A stretch of 64,000 nt of DNA from Symbiodinium natans (Eukaryota; Sar; Dinophyceae; Suessiales; Symbiodiniaceae). The position numbers and the translations under genes are program-made. The stretch is taken from contig CAJNDS010002093.1 in assembly GCA_905221605.1 (NCBI GenBank), positions 50,001-114,000 on the forward strand. Reading direction: 5' to 3'. Shown one piece after another: positions 45,943-57,510 of this stretch; position 1 is the first letter of the stretch, and each line of letters begins with the position of its first letter. A model generated the notes under the pieces. That model was not told where the DNA came from. It ran no database searches and saw nothing but the letters and a program-made list of their open reading frames with translations.

Positions 45943-46621
45943 TTATAATGTTGAAAACCAGGCAACGAAACCGAGAGCTGCCAAAGACTGAGCCCAAAAC
46001 GTAAATCCAAAATACGCGAGCGCCCAACCATGCCCAATGCGTAATGCACGGTGAGGATACAAGCTGCAACGTCGGGCTGAAAAAAGGTTAGGAAGGCGGT
46101 TTGGGCGATGCTCCCTATCTGGCAAATAACAACTGGACAACACAATAAGAAAACACTGACCAAGACTGAGCGATATTCAACCACTCACCCTAAACCGTAA
46201 ACCCTTAACCCTTCATTAGGACGTTGGGGGATGCAGGGCTGAAGTGCCAGTCCAAAAATATCTCCAAGCCGCCAAGCCCCGAACATCTGTAAACCCGGCT
46301 TAGGGTTCAGGGTTAGAACTCAAAACCCCTAAACGAATCCCTTAATCTTAATTCCCAATATACTGTCCCTATACATACCTTGTCTAGTCCCTACATACCA
46401 AGGCGGCCCCTACATTACCCCTTGTAAGGTCCCTTATAAGGTCCCTCCTGTAGTCCCTTAAATAAACCCGGTACGCCGCGTTGGCATCACGTATCCCTAC
46501 ACTAACAATGGTGAAGATGAGGCGGCAAGCGCTCTCTGGACTTGGTGACGAACCATACGGGACAGGCCGGCCCAGGGGCTCCAGGCCACGTGACAAAATG
46601 TCTGCTTTGTGGCCGTCTTTC
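45943..46621 (-). CDS. Three-exon C terminus with a membrane helix
   Basis: Exons 46621-46507 (KDGHKADILSRGLEPLGRPV onward), 46286-46210 (MFGAWRLGDIFGLALQPCIP onward) and 46165-45943 join in phase. The junctions are ATT|GTTAGT to TTTACAG|ATG, and GG|GTTAAGG to CGCTCAG|T. The last exon ends AYFGFTFWAQSLAALGFVAW then FSTL and a stop, a likely C-terminal membrane helix. A competing frame over the last exon is open for 92 codons and is also hydrophobic, so the last exon is less certain than the first two. The 5' end lies upstream of 46621. Family not recognised. Confidence 0.55.
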
Positions 46622-48780
46622 CTCACAACCTCAACCCCTAAACCCTAAACTCTGTACAAACCCCAAAGCCCCAAAGCCCCAAAGCCCCAAAGCCCCAAAG
46701 CCCCAAAGGCCCAAAGCCCCAAGGCCCCAAAACCCCAAAGCCCATTTGTTCATACGTGTACTTCGTGTGCATTATAAGCGCCCCGGAAGAAGAGAATGTA
46801 ATGTGTGAAGAGAACTAAACTAACGCAGTAATTACAATGAAACACAGTGAAGCGTTAATTAATGCGCGAATTTAGAGAACGAAACGTGCACGCCAAATAG
46901 TAAGTCTTTGTAAGGGCGTGCAATGAACGTACTAATCAGATGAAGAGAATTTAATACCAAAATGATAAGGAATGAAACGAAGTGTAAAGACGCATGAATG
47001 TTAATTTGACATGAACGAAATGGGCGTACGAAATGCAAGCGAATGAAGGATTTTGTACTAGCTTGCGAAATGTACGCACGAAGGCACAATAAAAAGACCA
47101 CATAATTTCCCAAAGCCCCAGAGCCCCCCAGAGCCCCCCAGAGCCCCCCAGAGCCCCCCAGAGCCCCCCAGAGCCCCAGAGCCCCCCAGAGCCCCACAGA
47201 GCCCCAAAGCCCCGAACTCCGAACCCCCTTGGAAGCCTTGAGATTTAGAGTTCTCGGACTCTGGGGGAGCAGGGGGCTTGAGGGCTCCAGGGCTTCTCTA
47301 CGAGATCTGACGGTACCTCCTTAAAGGTTTTAGGATTTCGGCTTTGGGGTGTTCAAGGAAATTTCGGGCTTAGGGTTTTAAGGGAATTTCGGGTTCAGGG
47401 GTTTCTAGGGTTGAGAAAACTTCGGGTTGTTTTTTGAAGATCTAGGGTTTATTTTAGGATTTATGGTTTTGGAAGTTTGGCTTTAGGTGTTTCAAGGGAT
47501 TGAAAACCTGCAACCAAAAACAAACCCTTAACCCGTTAAAGCCCTAGGAAAGCCCACAAAACCTTGAAAGCCCTAAGCCTTAAATGAAATCCAAAACCTC
47601 CACCACAGTGGGGGGGAACGACGCATTATAGTGTGGGTATATAAATAGAAGTATATATATTATTTATGAACTCATTGTTGTATGTACTTATTTCAAAAAA
47701 AAACACGCAAAAAGCCTAAACCCTAAAACCTAAACCCTGAACCCTAAACCCTAGACCTGACACAAAATCTTAGGGTTTAGGGTTTAGGGTTTAGGGTTTA
47801 GGGTTTAGGGTTTAGGGTTTAGGGTTTAGGGTTTAGGGTTTAGGGTTTAGGGTTTAGGGTTTAGGGTTTAGGGTTTAGGGTTGCCTTCCAGAACCCCGGA
47901 GTCCAGAGAACCTCCTCTAACCCCGATACATCACAACCCTTAAAGAGCTAAACTTCCTCGCAAGGTTTAGAGGTTAGGGTTTAGGCTTTTGGGGTTTAGG
48001 GTTTTGGGGTTGAGGGTTTAAGGTTTCGGGTTTCGGGTTTAGGGTTTAGGGTTAGGAAGCGAATCCTGTCCAAGATTCTCACGTTGTATGTGATTGACCA
48101 CCTGGTAGCCCTGAAGTTTCAACTGCAGCTTAGCAGCCTGCACATGCGAGGGCGGGTTTAGGGTTTAGGGTTTAGGGTTTGGGGTTTAGGGTTTAGGGGT
48201 GGATATAATGGCCCGTCCTGGTAGGGTTGGGTTCAGGGTTTCGGGATGAGGGTGGTTAGGGTGTGGGGTTGAGGGTGGGCAGGGTGCTGTGGTGCGGTGT
48301 TGAGGTATGTCTGTCATGAACCTTCCTCTCCCCCCCCCCCCCCCCCCCCCCCCCCCCCGAATCTAAAGTGTTCGGGAGGATTTTTTCGGGACACACGAAG
48401 TTTGTGCTAACACCCTGGACCCGAACACCTCTTCCCTAAACCCTACATAGCCCTTGAGCCCGTAAGCAGAAGGGTTTGACAATCAAAAAACATCTGCAAC
48501 CTCGTAGCCCGTATAAAATTTTAGGGAACCTCAACTTCCAAAACCTCAATTAAACTCCAAAATCCTCCAACCCCACCCCCCTCCCCCGTGGCGACCCAAT
48601 AAACTTAAAACCCCCAAACCCCTAAAAACCTGGACTCCCTAAACCCTAAACCCCTAAACCCCTAAACCCCCAAACCCCTAAACCCCTAAACCCCTAAACC
48701 CCTAAGCCCCTAAGCCCCTAAACCCCTAAGCCCTAAACCCTAAACCCTATAAGGCCTAAACCCCTAAACCCTTAGCAGCC
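46622..48780. repeat. Variant arrays, AT-rich island, perfect heptamer array, C-run
   Basis: CAAAGCCC array 46661-46740. AT-rich unique stretch 46745-47110 of no recognised content. CCCCCCAGAG-type array 47120-47200. Perfect TTTAGGG array 47773-47880. Island 48060-48150, open on both strands: minus reads AAKLQLKLQGYQVVNHIQRE, plus reads ILTLYVIDHLVALKFQLQLS. Poly-C run of about 30 at 48329-48358. CCCCTAAA units 48646-48730. Confidence 0.6.
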
Positions 48781-49711
48781 CTAAGCCCAGTTCAGGCAGG
48801 AGGGTGCGGAAGCTCCGTTACTGCAACCTTCCCAAACCCCGTAACCGTGCAACCCTACACGGAGGCGCCCCCTTACTAGACTAACTATAGTTAAGGGACG
48901 TGCAGCCAAAATTAGGATCCTGATAACTGACAACCCAAGTTAGGCTCTTACAACTCTAAGTTTAACTAGGAGGGGGCCCCTCCTTGTAACACACCCTAAA
49001 CCCTAAACCCTAAACCCTAAACCCTAAACCCCAAACCCTAAACCCTAAACCCCAAACCCAGCCTGGCCCCCGTGGCCGGACCAGCGCCCGTGGAGAAGGT
49101 GGGAAGCTTCGGCGGGGAGGTCCAATGCAGACTTGGCCTCCGCCCTTGCTCCCGACTTAACTGCCGTTGGCTTTCTAGGCCTCTGGCCCTTCCGTTTCAT
49201 CACCACCTGGGGGTTTAGGGTTTAGGGTTTAGGGTTTAGGGTTTTAGGGTTTAGGGTTTAGGGTTTAGGGTTTAGGGTTGGGGTTTAGGGTTTAGGGCTT
49301 AAGGCTTTAGGGTTTAAAGAAGGGAGCCCTAAAACAAACCTCCAAGTAGTAGGATTCTCTCTTAGAAGATGTACCCCCGGAGAAGGTAACCCCTAATTCC
49401 GGAAGCCGCACCCGCCCCCCCCCCCGCACCTCTTTTCTCTCCTTCTTGGCTTCTTCCTTCTGCAGTCTGGCCCTCCTCTTCCTGGCCTTCGGATTCGTTC
49501 GCTTGGGCCTGCCATGGTGCGCCCGGAGGGCGAGGCGAGCCCTGGAGGCTTGCCCTGAAGCTGCCTTTAGAGGCAGCAAAGCCGACGTGACCAAAGGGTG
49601 GCACAGTTCCTCCAACGGGCACCTTGCGCGCACCCACAGGGGCCCCGCGAAGTTCGGCGCCGAAGAGAGCGCTGCGACCACCGCGGCTGAGAGGAGTAGA
49701 GGTAGCCGGGC
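48781..49711 (-). CDS. Basic coiled-coil protein, three in-phase exons with stop
   Basis: Exon 49711-49430 starts after CTGTGAG with the hydrophobic run ARLPLLLSAAVVAALSSAPN. It continues to a basic helical tail, ARKRRARLQKEEAKKERKE, and ends GAG|GTGCGG. Exon 49206-49058 continues in frame VVMKRKGQRPRKPTAVKSGA and AEAKSALDLPAEASHLLHGR. The last exon, 48820-48781, reads NGASAPSCLNWA and a stop. Phases agree at both joins, and the basic composition runs smoothly across the first, which is strong support. The donor at 49058 is GTTTGGGG, and the second intron is mixed heptamer variants. The hydrophobic run could be a transit or signal-type segment (inference). Plus-strand frames over the same exon (135 codons) are shadows. 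Confidence 0.65.
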
Positions 49712-51112
49712 CTCACAGGCAGGGCAACCCACATGTCATGTGGAGACCCGAAAGAGGAGGAAACTAGGTAGAAGAGTCTCCTTACTGGCCACAGGAAAAA
49801 CAGATACAAGGTTTCATAAGGCCAAAGAACGACCTATCAAAGGTCCTCAATAAGGCCAAAGCACGATCTATCAAAGGAAACCCTCAAAGTGTTGAGGGTT
49901 TAGGGTTTGGAGTTTCGAGTGTTGGGCTTAGACTGTCAAGATCCTAAATCTGGGCGTGGGGGTTCGGGGTTTAGGGTTAAGTGTTTTTAGGGTTTAGGGT
50001 TTCGGGTTTCGGGTTTAGGGTTTAGGGTTTCGGGTTTAGGGTTTAGGGCTTAGATGGTAGAAAAGCTTGTGGTTTGGGGTCTTGGGTTGGCGGGCAAGCT
50101 TGTGCTGCTGCTTGCAAGCCCGTCATCGTGGAGGGAAATGGGGATATATCCTCACAATGGGGCCCCTATGGTGTACTCCGTATGGCTCAGGGGACGCGAA
50201 AGGGCCTCAACAAGTCTGCACAGACGACGTTGCCATCCTTCAGCCTGCCTACATGCGCCCGACACCTTGCACCCTACCTTCGACCCAACAGACCTGCAGT
50301 TTTCTCGCCTACTAGCAGGATCCCTAAACCCAAAACCTAAACCTGAAGCCTTCCGTTTTCTAGCCTCAGAGCCGTTGAGTACACATGTACCTTCTGGAAG
50401 CCGCTAAAGCTGAGAGGATCTGGGATCTAGTTGAGGTCACGAGGTGACATCCAGGCCCTAAATTCGTAACCCTAAACCCTAAACCCTATAAAAGCCCCCC
50501 CGTATGGGGGGGGGGGGGGCTGGATTCCAGAAGCAAGCGCAGCCCTGCTTCCAGATACTAGAAAAGGCAACTTGGGCACCCTCTACGAAATAGAAAGTTC
50601 CAGATAAACTAGGCTGCGGTAGAACTTTGGGGGTGGTGAGTGTTGCACATAAAGTATGTATCTACATATAACTATGTATGTATGTATGTATGTATGCATG
50701 TATGTATATATATATATATTTTTTTTTTATTTACTTATTTATTTATTTATATGGTATATATTCGTATGCGAAATCAGAGCACGACATTGAATTTAGGCTT
50801 CTGCATTGCACAGCTTCTGCAGCAACTGGCTGGGCTTCAAGAGTTTGCATCAAGGCCCTAACGATCCGAAACCCTAAAGCCGCAAGCCCCTAAACCCTTA
50901 AAACCCCCTCCGGATAATCGAATAAAACTATTGAAAAAACAAAAAGGAAAACAAACAAGTACGATCGCCCCCCCCCCCCCCCCCCCCCCCCCCCCAAAGC
51001 CCCCTAAACCCTCACCCAAAACCCCAAACCAACACCAAAAAACGACGAAACTCTGAACCCTAACACAGCCCCCAAACCCCCTGAACCCCAAAACCGAAGC
51101 CCAAACCGAAAC
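49712..51112. repeat. Mixed region, three-frame open island, AT-rich tract
   Basis: The island 50050-50340 is open in all three plus frames (117, 82, 88 codons), an unusual property discussed in the findings. It includes GPYGVLRMAQGTRKGLNK, faintly like a reverse-transcriptase motif. An AT-rich tract with TATGTATG and TTTATT repeats lies at 50665-50760. Poly-C occupies 50967-50995. No gene is asserted. Confidence 0.5.
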
Positions 51113-54100
51113 CCAAAACGACGAAACTCTGAACTCAGCATTCTGTGCCTGCGTCCCTCTCCCCGATCGAGCCATGGCTCTCAAAACTCAGCCCCCGAAG
51201 CCTGTTTAGTGTTTAGGGTTTCTGGTTTAGGGTTTAGGACTTATAGGGTTGAGGGGATCGACCCTAGGCCACAAGCCCTCAAACCCCAAACGCCAAAGAC
51301 CCTCGGCTTCAATTAGCTTAGGAGCCCCTAGAACCCCCAAAAGGGGCTTAGGGATTAGGGTGTGGGGTTTAGTGTTTAGAGTTTAGGGTTCAGGGTTTGG
51401 GGTTTAGGGCTTAGAGCCCCCCTCTTTACCTGCTTGCTGAGTCCTTCGATGCTGCAAGAACCACGCTTCAGACAGTTCGGTCAGGGGCTTCTCAACCTAA
51501 GGGTTGGAGCCTCGGATCCTGAATCTAAGGGACTAAGAAAAAGGGGCCTTTGGGACGAAAGTCTCGGTTTACTGATTGGGGTGTAGGGTCTAGGGTTTCG
51601 GGAGTGGCGTTGAGGGTCTAGGATTTAGGGATTGGGGTTGAGGGTTTAGGGTCCAGGGATTGGGGTTTAGGGTTTAGGGTTTAGGGTTTAGGGATTGGAG
51701 TTTAGGGTTTAGGGATTGGGGGTTGGGGTTTAGGGTTTAGGGATTGGGGTTTAGGGTTTGGGATGCATATCTAGAAACCATATGGGGCTGCATGCCCCTT
51801 TAGGGGAGATGTTTCTAGGATCACGTACCTACGGTGTTTAGGGCATTCAGGGTTCAGGTTCTCAGGGTTTAGGGTTTAGGGTTGTAAGATGCGCTGCTTT
51901 TGTCCCCTGGAAACACGCGCCCCCGCGTGCTCTGTTGCAGCAGGGATTAGGCGTCATCGTGCACCTGTGATGCGCGCGAAGGCACCCGGACCCCCTTGGA
52001 GACCTCCCTAAACCAGAAACCCCCTTCAAAGGCAGAGTCCCTACAGGCCCTCAAGCCCTGAAACCCATAAACCTCTCAACCCCGAACAGCCGAAAAAAAA
52101 AAAAAAAAAAACCTTGAACCTGAACCCTAAACCCTAAACCCTAAACCCTAAACCCTAGAGTGCAGGTTGAGGGCTGAGGGTGTTCAGAGGTTCAGGGGTG
52201 CAGGAGTTGAGGTGCAAGTTGGGATGCTTCCAACTTATACAAACCGTCCTTCATCGGGAATATAGTACCCCCTAGTATAATCCCCATGACGGACTGGTAG
52301 GATAAGCAACCCTGCACCCTGCAAACCCTGCAAACCCTGCAAACCCTGTAAACCCTATAAACCCTGTAAACCCTATAAACCGCATAAACCCTATAAACCC
52401 GATAAACCCTACAAACCCTACAAACCCTATAAACCCTGTAACCCTATAAACCCTATAAAACCTGTAGAAGGGGGAAGATCCCAAGGTGTAAGGTTTAAGG
52501 CTTTGGGTTTGGGGGTTTTAAGGTTTTTGGGCAGGAGGTCAAGGTTCTCCTTGAAAGCCTGTGATGTGTTTGGGGTTCAGGGTTTAGGGTGTAGGGTTCA
52601 GGGTTTAGGGTTTAGAGTTTAGGGTTTAGGGTTTAGGATTTGGGGTTTAGGGGTTAGGGTTTGGGGTCTTTAGCGAAGCCTACACTAGACCCATCAACCC
52701 CGAAAGTATTGAGGGGATTGTTTGGGATGTTCCCCCGTATACTAACAGGCCTTAGCAGGCCTTAGAAGGGATAAAACTCGGGGGTACGATTTAGGGTTTA
52801 GGGCTTAGTTAGCTGTTAGCATAAAGGGGGGTATCCCAAGGGATTGTTTTCGAAACACTTGTGTGCCCCCTAACCTAAGCCTCAAGCCCTAACCCAACCC
52901 TCAAACCCTAAACCCTAAGAACTACACTTACCAGGGGGTAGTACCCAGATCCCCCAAACCCCTAAATTAAGGAATAGACCCTAGTTGATACTAAGGATCC
53001 TGATTATGAATTAGGGTATATTCCTAAGTCCTAATTGAGGGGTTTTGGCCCCTAAACCCTAAACCCTAAACCCGAAACCCTAAACCCTAAACCCTAAACC
53101 CTAAACCCTAAACCCCAAACCCTAAACCCGAAGCACCTGCTCCTCCTCTGCAGCGAGCTCGCGCGCGTAGCGCGAGGGGTCGGCCAAGCCAGTCCCCTGC
53201 GCCTCCACCTGTTTGAGGCATAGCGCGTTTAGGGTCCCTAAACCCAAAACCCAAAACCCCAAACCCTAAAACCCTAAACCCTAAACCCCAATCCCCTGAT
53301 CCTTAGACGCTCTAAACCCGAAATCCGAAACCCGAAGCCCTAAACCCAGAGGGGTTCAGCAGATTGTACCCATCCAAGGGGTCCAGTGCCATAATTCCAC
53401 TGCAGCTTAGTAGGGTTTAGGGTTTAGGGTTTAGGGTTTAGGGTTTAGGGTTTAGGGTTTAGGGTTTAGGGTTTAGGGTTTAGGGTCTGTGCCCACCCCA
53501 AAAAGGGAAAATGTAATGTGTCCCAAGGCCCTACCGGGAAAAGCATGCCATGCAACAGCCACGAAGCGATCAGAGACAAGACTCCAACCTCGAGTTCCCT
53601 GACTTCTAGTCTCTAAAGCCCCTGAAACCCTACACCCGAAATCCTGAAACCTAGAGCTCTACACCCTGAAACCCTAAACCCAAAAACCTAAAGCCCAAAA
53701 ACCCCTGGCCATAAACCACTTTAACGCCTGGAACCCCAAAACCCGCAAAACCCACAAAATCCTAAAACCCTGAAACCCTCAAACCCCAGCCCTGCGAAGC
53801 TCTTTCATCTCATCTACCCCTAAAGCCATCCGAAAAATATTCCTGAATATGATCCTCTTAAACCCAATAAGGGAAGATATAAGCCCTAAACCCTAAACCC
53901 TACACCCTAAACCCTAAACCCTAAACCCTAGAAAACTCCCAAGGGCGCTACCGAGTCATTGTCTGAAAGTGAGGCCTCGTCGAGGATCTCAAGCGCCCGC
54001 GCCTTAAGATCTAAGGCTTACCCTAGAGCTCCAATTCTACTGGCGCATTTTGTATGTGCAATATTAGCATTACATGCTGACTCGTGTGACCCAAAAGTAG

Positions 54101-54740
54101 GAACAAATAACAAAGATAAACAAATGGTTACAACTGCTGGTGTGTATGTATGTTGGGCCTTGCAGGGCTTTCAGGGTTGGGGCTTTGGGCTTTGCAGTTG
54201 TGCTTTAGGGTTTAGGGTTTAGACGGGCTTTCGGGTCTAGTAAGGGTTTAGGGCATCAGTTTAGGTTGTCTAGACCTACCCATATAGCCCAAAAACTCAA
54301 CCCGGCACTCTGGGTTTAGGGTGTAGGGCTTTAGGGTCTATGTAGGGTCTGGGGTGCAAGGCTGAGGGCCCAAGGACTTCCAGGGTTGCAGGGCCTGTGG
54401 GGTTTGGGGTTTCGGGTTGAGTAGGGCTTAGGGTGTAGGGTCTAGGGTTTAGGATTTCGGGCAGCGCCCCTTAAACCCTAAACCCTAAACCCCCAAACCC
54501 CCTAAACGCACACCCCTGAACCCCACATCTGTTGTTTTTTTCTCACGCGCTCTGCATCTTCTTTAACCCTAAACCCTAAACCCTAAACCCTAAACCCTAA
54601 ACCCTAAACCCTAAACCCTAAACCCTAAACCCTAAACCCCCTAAACGCACATCTGTTTTTTTCCTCACGCGCTCTGCACCTTCTTCTCCGGTACGAGTGG
54701 GGTCGTCTCACCGAGGAGGTGCGCCTTCTCGTACCAGTCC
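51113..54740 (-). CDS. Five-exon unknown protein, all joins in phase
   Basis: Exons 54740-54680 (DWYEKAHLLGETTPLVPEKK), 54002-53952 (ARALEILDEASLSDNDS), 53208-53137 (VEAQGTGLADPSRYARELAA), 51490-51430 (KPLTELSEAWFLQHRRTQQA) and 51179-51113 (PWLDRGEGRRHRMLSSEF). Joins are phase 0, 0, 0 and 1. Splice sites are good: AAG|GTGCAG, TCG|GTAGCG, CAG|GTGCTT, G|GTAAAG. The intron between the third and fourth exons is about 1.6 kb and holds two family B elements and a CCCTATAAA array. Islands at 53.35-53.40 and 53.54-53.61 kb also look exon-like (for example MALDPLDGYNLLN) and may be alternative or belong to another gene. The text is charged and helical. Family not recognised; both ends open. Confidence 0.55.
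52219..52484. mobile_element. Family B element split by a CCCTATAAA/CCCTGCAAA array
   Basis: Left arm TTGGGATGCTTCCAACTTAT with CCGTCCTTCATCGGGAATA. The partner ATAATCCCCATGACGGACTG follows, then a run of about 17 units of AACCCTATA/AACCCTGCA (52310-52465), and finally GGGGGAAGATCCCAA. The nonamer array lies between the core and the outer end of the right arm. Confidence 0.55.
52731..52839. mobile_element. Family B element with heptamers in its loop
   Basis: Left arm TTTGGGATGTTCCCCCGTAT with AACAGGCCTTAGCAGG. Right end GTTAGCATAAAGGGGGGTAT then CCCAAG. Heptamer text at 52788-52805 (ATTTAGGGTTTAGGGCTTAG) sits where the hairpin loop would be. Confidence 0.55.
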
Positions 54741-55654
54741 CTCAGAGCATCGAGGCGTGGGGTTTGGGGTTTGGGGTTTAGGGTTTAGGGTTTAGGGTTT
54801 AGGGTTTAGGGTTTAGGGTTTAGGGTTTAGGGTTTGGGGTTTGGGGTTTGGGGTTTGGGGTTTGGGGTTTAGGGTTTAGGGTTTAGGGGCCTTAACAATT
54901 AGAATAGGGTTTGGCTCGGTTGTTCTAGTATCTTGATACAGGGACTACAAGGGAATCCTATTCGTCTTGATGCCGACCCTTATAGTACACTCAACCCGGT
55001 ACCGCAAATTTTAATACGTGGTTTCGGGCTCAGGGCTTCGCGAAGGAATTTTGTCAGAAGTCTCGGAAGTGCACTTGGGCAGGTTACGGGGTTTGAAGCC
55101 TGAGCCCCAAAACCCAACAAAAAAAAAAACTAAACGCTCAACCGGCGAAATCCCGAAATCCCAGACCCAAGCCGCGAACCAAACAAAGCCCTAGCTCGGC
55201 TCCTTAGTTGCTGAGTCCACAGGCTCCAAAGAAGTGCACACTTTCCATTCTGTAGGGGATTATGGTATCCCAAAAAGTGTAAAGTGTACTCACTCACCTA
55301 CTAGGGCTCTAGGTATCACGGTCTGTGGGATGTCTGTGCATGGGCGGCGGCGGGGGGGAGGTGTGTGCTTGCAAACCACCTATTCTCGGAAGCCCTCACA
55401 TGACTTGCTAGCCCAGCAACCATAAAAAATAAGGGCACCCTTTTTGGGTTGCTTTACAAGGGTTCAACCTTAAACCAAAAAAAGGGGGAACAGGGCCTTA
55501 CCAGGCTACCAAGATGAGTTGGGAGCCTCCCCGTGGCCCTAAACCCTAAACCCTAAACCCTAAACCCCAAACCCTAAACCCTAAACCCCAAACCCCAAAC
55601 CCTAAACCCCAAACCCTAAACCCTAAACCCTGAACCCTGGACTCTTAACCCCAA
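54741..55654. repeat. Heptamer array and element related to 58.8-59.3 kb
   Basis: TTTGGGG/TTTAGGG mixed array 54759-54885. A dispersed element with words GACTACAAGGGAATCCTATT and GCCGACCCTTATAGTA lies at 54895-55015, related to 27.1 and 28.9 kb. From 55200 a TTAGTTGCTGAGT...AGTGCACACTTTCCATTCTG unit appears that is also found at 58.8 kb. No gene is called. Confidence 0.5.
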
Positions 55655-55729
55655 TCATGGCTCAGCACCCGACTCAGTGGACTGCCAGGCCAGCATGTGC
55701 AGCATCGACACCAGACAGCACTCGAGCAC
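55655..55729 (-). CDS. Terminal exon of an unknown protein
   Basis: After CTCTGAG the minus strand reads VLECCLVSMLHMLAWQSTES then GAEP and a TGA stop, with strongly GC-ending codons. The donor-like G|GTGCTGAG before the stop leaves the possibility that it is internal. Perfect heptamers flank it on the 5' side (55760-55855). Partner exons are not identified. Confidence 0.45.
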   Translation of the reverse strand: MLECCLVSMLHMLAWQSTESGAEP

Positions 55730-56619
55730 CTCAGAGTTTAGTCTTCGTTTTTTTGAGTTTAGGGTTTAGGGTTTAGGGTTTAGGGTTTAGGGTTTAGGGT
55801 TTAGGGTTTAGGGTTTAGGGAAGAGGGTTTAGGGTTTAGGGTTTAGGGTTTAGGGTTTAGAGTCCGAGCATTCACTAGTCAAGCAGCTTGTCAAGTGTTG
55901 GAAAAAATCCCACCCACCCAAGAAAACCATAACATTGAGAAAATATAAAGTTCACTCAATACTTTCCCGGTAGGCTTAAAGCTCAAAGTCCAATTGGTCC
56001 AAAATATTTTAGTTTTTAACGGACCCAAAACCCGAAATCTAATCTAAGGCCCGCAATAAGCCCTTTTATGCTCTTAGGGCCCTAAACCCTACGGTTTAGA
56101 AGCCCCGATCGGTGAAGGCTCGGTTTTGGTCAAAAATCCAGAAAACGAGAGCCCACCCAGAACCGTCGATTTCAGTACTAAAAAATCGCATGTTTAACTG
56201 GGACCCTTGCCGATCCTGGGGTCCCCCTCATTTGGGGTGTTTTGGGAGGCAAACTTTCCCTCTCAAGGGGGGGTCAGAGTTTGAGGCAAGGGGGGGTCTC
56301 CGAAGACTATTTTGCGTTTAAAATTGGAAAATACGACCCCCCCTTGACCAAAACTAGGCTGTGAAAAGGTCGCCGGGGTGGCCCGTCATCAGAATTGAGG
56401 GTTAAAAAACCCTGAAACACCCTGAAAAACATTGGAAAACCTTAAAAAACACTGAAGAACTTTGAAAAACCTTGACAGAATGCGAAAAAACTTGAAATCC
56501 TGAAGCCGGTGAAGCTCGGTTTTGGTCAAACTCCAGAAAACGAGAAGCCACCCAGAACCGTCGATTTCAGTAAAGTTTAGCCCTAAACCCTATGCCCCAA
56601 ACCCTACGAGCCCTAAACC

Positions 56620-57175
56620 CTATGCCCCAAATAGAAAAAACCATTTGCCGACGAAGGGGGTCAGGGTTTAGGGCCCCCCCCCCGGGTGGAAAAAACCATT
56701 TGCCGACGAAGGGGGTCAGGGCCCCCATTTGCCGACGAAGGGGGTCAGGGTTTAGGGCCCCCCCGGGTGGAAAAAAACCATTTGCCGACGAAGGGGGTCA
56801 GGGTTTAGGACCCCCCCCCGGGTGGAAAAAAACCATTTGCCGACGAAGGGGGTCAGGGTTTAGGACCCCCCGGGTGGAAAAAAACCATTTGCCGACGAAG
56901 GGGGTCAGGGTTTAGGGGCCCCCCCCGGGTGGAAAAAAACCATTTGCCGACGAAGGGGGTCAGGGTTTAGGGCCTTCCCGGGTGGAAAAAAACCATTTGC
57001 CGACGAAGGGGGTCAGGGTTTAGGGCCCCCCCCGGGTGGAAAAAAACCATTTGCCGACGAAGGGGGTCAGGGTTTAGGGCCCCCCCCGGGTGGAAAAAAA
57101 CCATCTGCCGACGAAGGGGGTCAGGGTTAGGGCCCCCCCCCGGGTGGAAAAAAACCATTTGCCGACGAAGGTCAT
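56620..57175. repeat. Minisatellite with a heptamer inside each unit
   Basis: About ten units of 50-60 bases, each built as CCATTTGCCGACGAAGGGGG, TCAGGGTTTAGGG, a C-run, then CGGGTGGAAAAAA. Units differ mainly in C-run and A-run length; one short unit near 56715 lacks the C-run part. The open frames of 107 (plus) and 63 (minus) codons simply translate the repeat. The heptamer has been captured as part of a larger tandem unit. Confidence 0.9.
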
Positions 57176-57199
57176 TAGGGTTTAAATATACATAGTAAA

Positions 57200-57510
57200 A
57201 GAGGGTTTAGGGTTTAGGGTTTAGGGTTTAGGGTTTAGGGTTTAGGGCTTAGGGTTTAGGGATTAGGGATTAGGGTTTAGGGTTAGGGGTTTAGGGTTTA
57301 GGGTTTAGGGTTTAGGGTTTAGGGTTTAGGGTTTAGGGTTTAGGGTTTAGGGTTTAGGGTTAGGTTTAGGGTTTAGGGTTTAGGGTTTAGGGTTTAGGGT
57401 TTAGGGTTTAGGGTTTAGGGTTTAGGGTTTAGGGTTTAGGGTTTAGGGTTTAGGGTTTAGGGTTTAGGGTTTAGGGTTTAGGGTTTAGGGTTTAGGGTTT
57501 AGGGTTTCAG
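57200..57510. repeat. Longest perfect TTTAGGG array in the window
   Basis: About 43 units over 310 bases with only a few changed units (GCTTAGG and GATTAGG near 57247-57275, one shortened near 57360). It starts directly after the minisatellite and ends at a unique island, so it is interstitial, not a chromosome end. Confidence 0.9.

Noticed and set aside
49446-49853. Plus-strand 135-codon frame
   Set aside because: It is antisense to the minus-strand exon 49711-49430, whose frame continues in phase into the next exon with the same basic composition.
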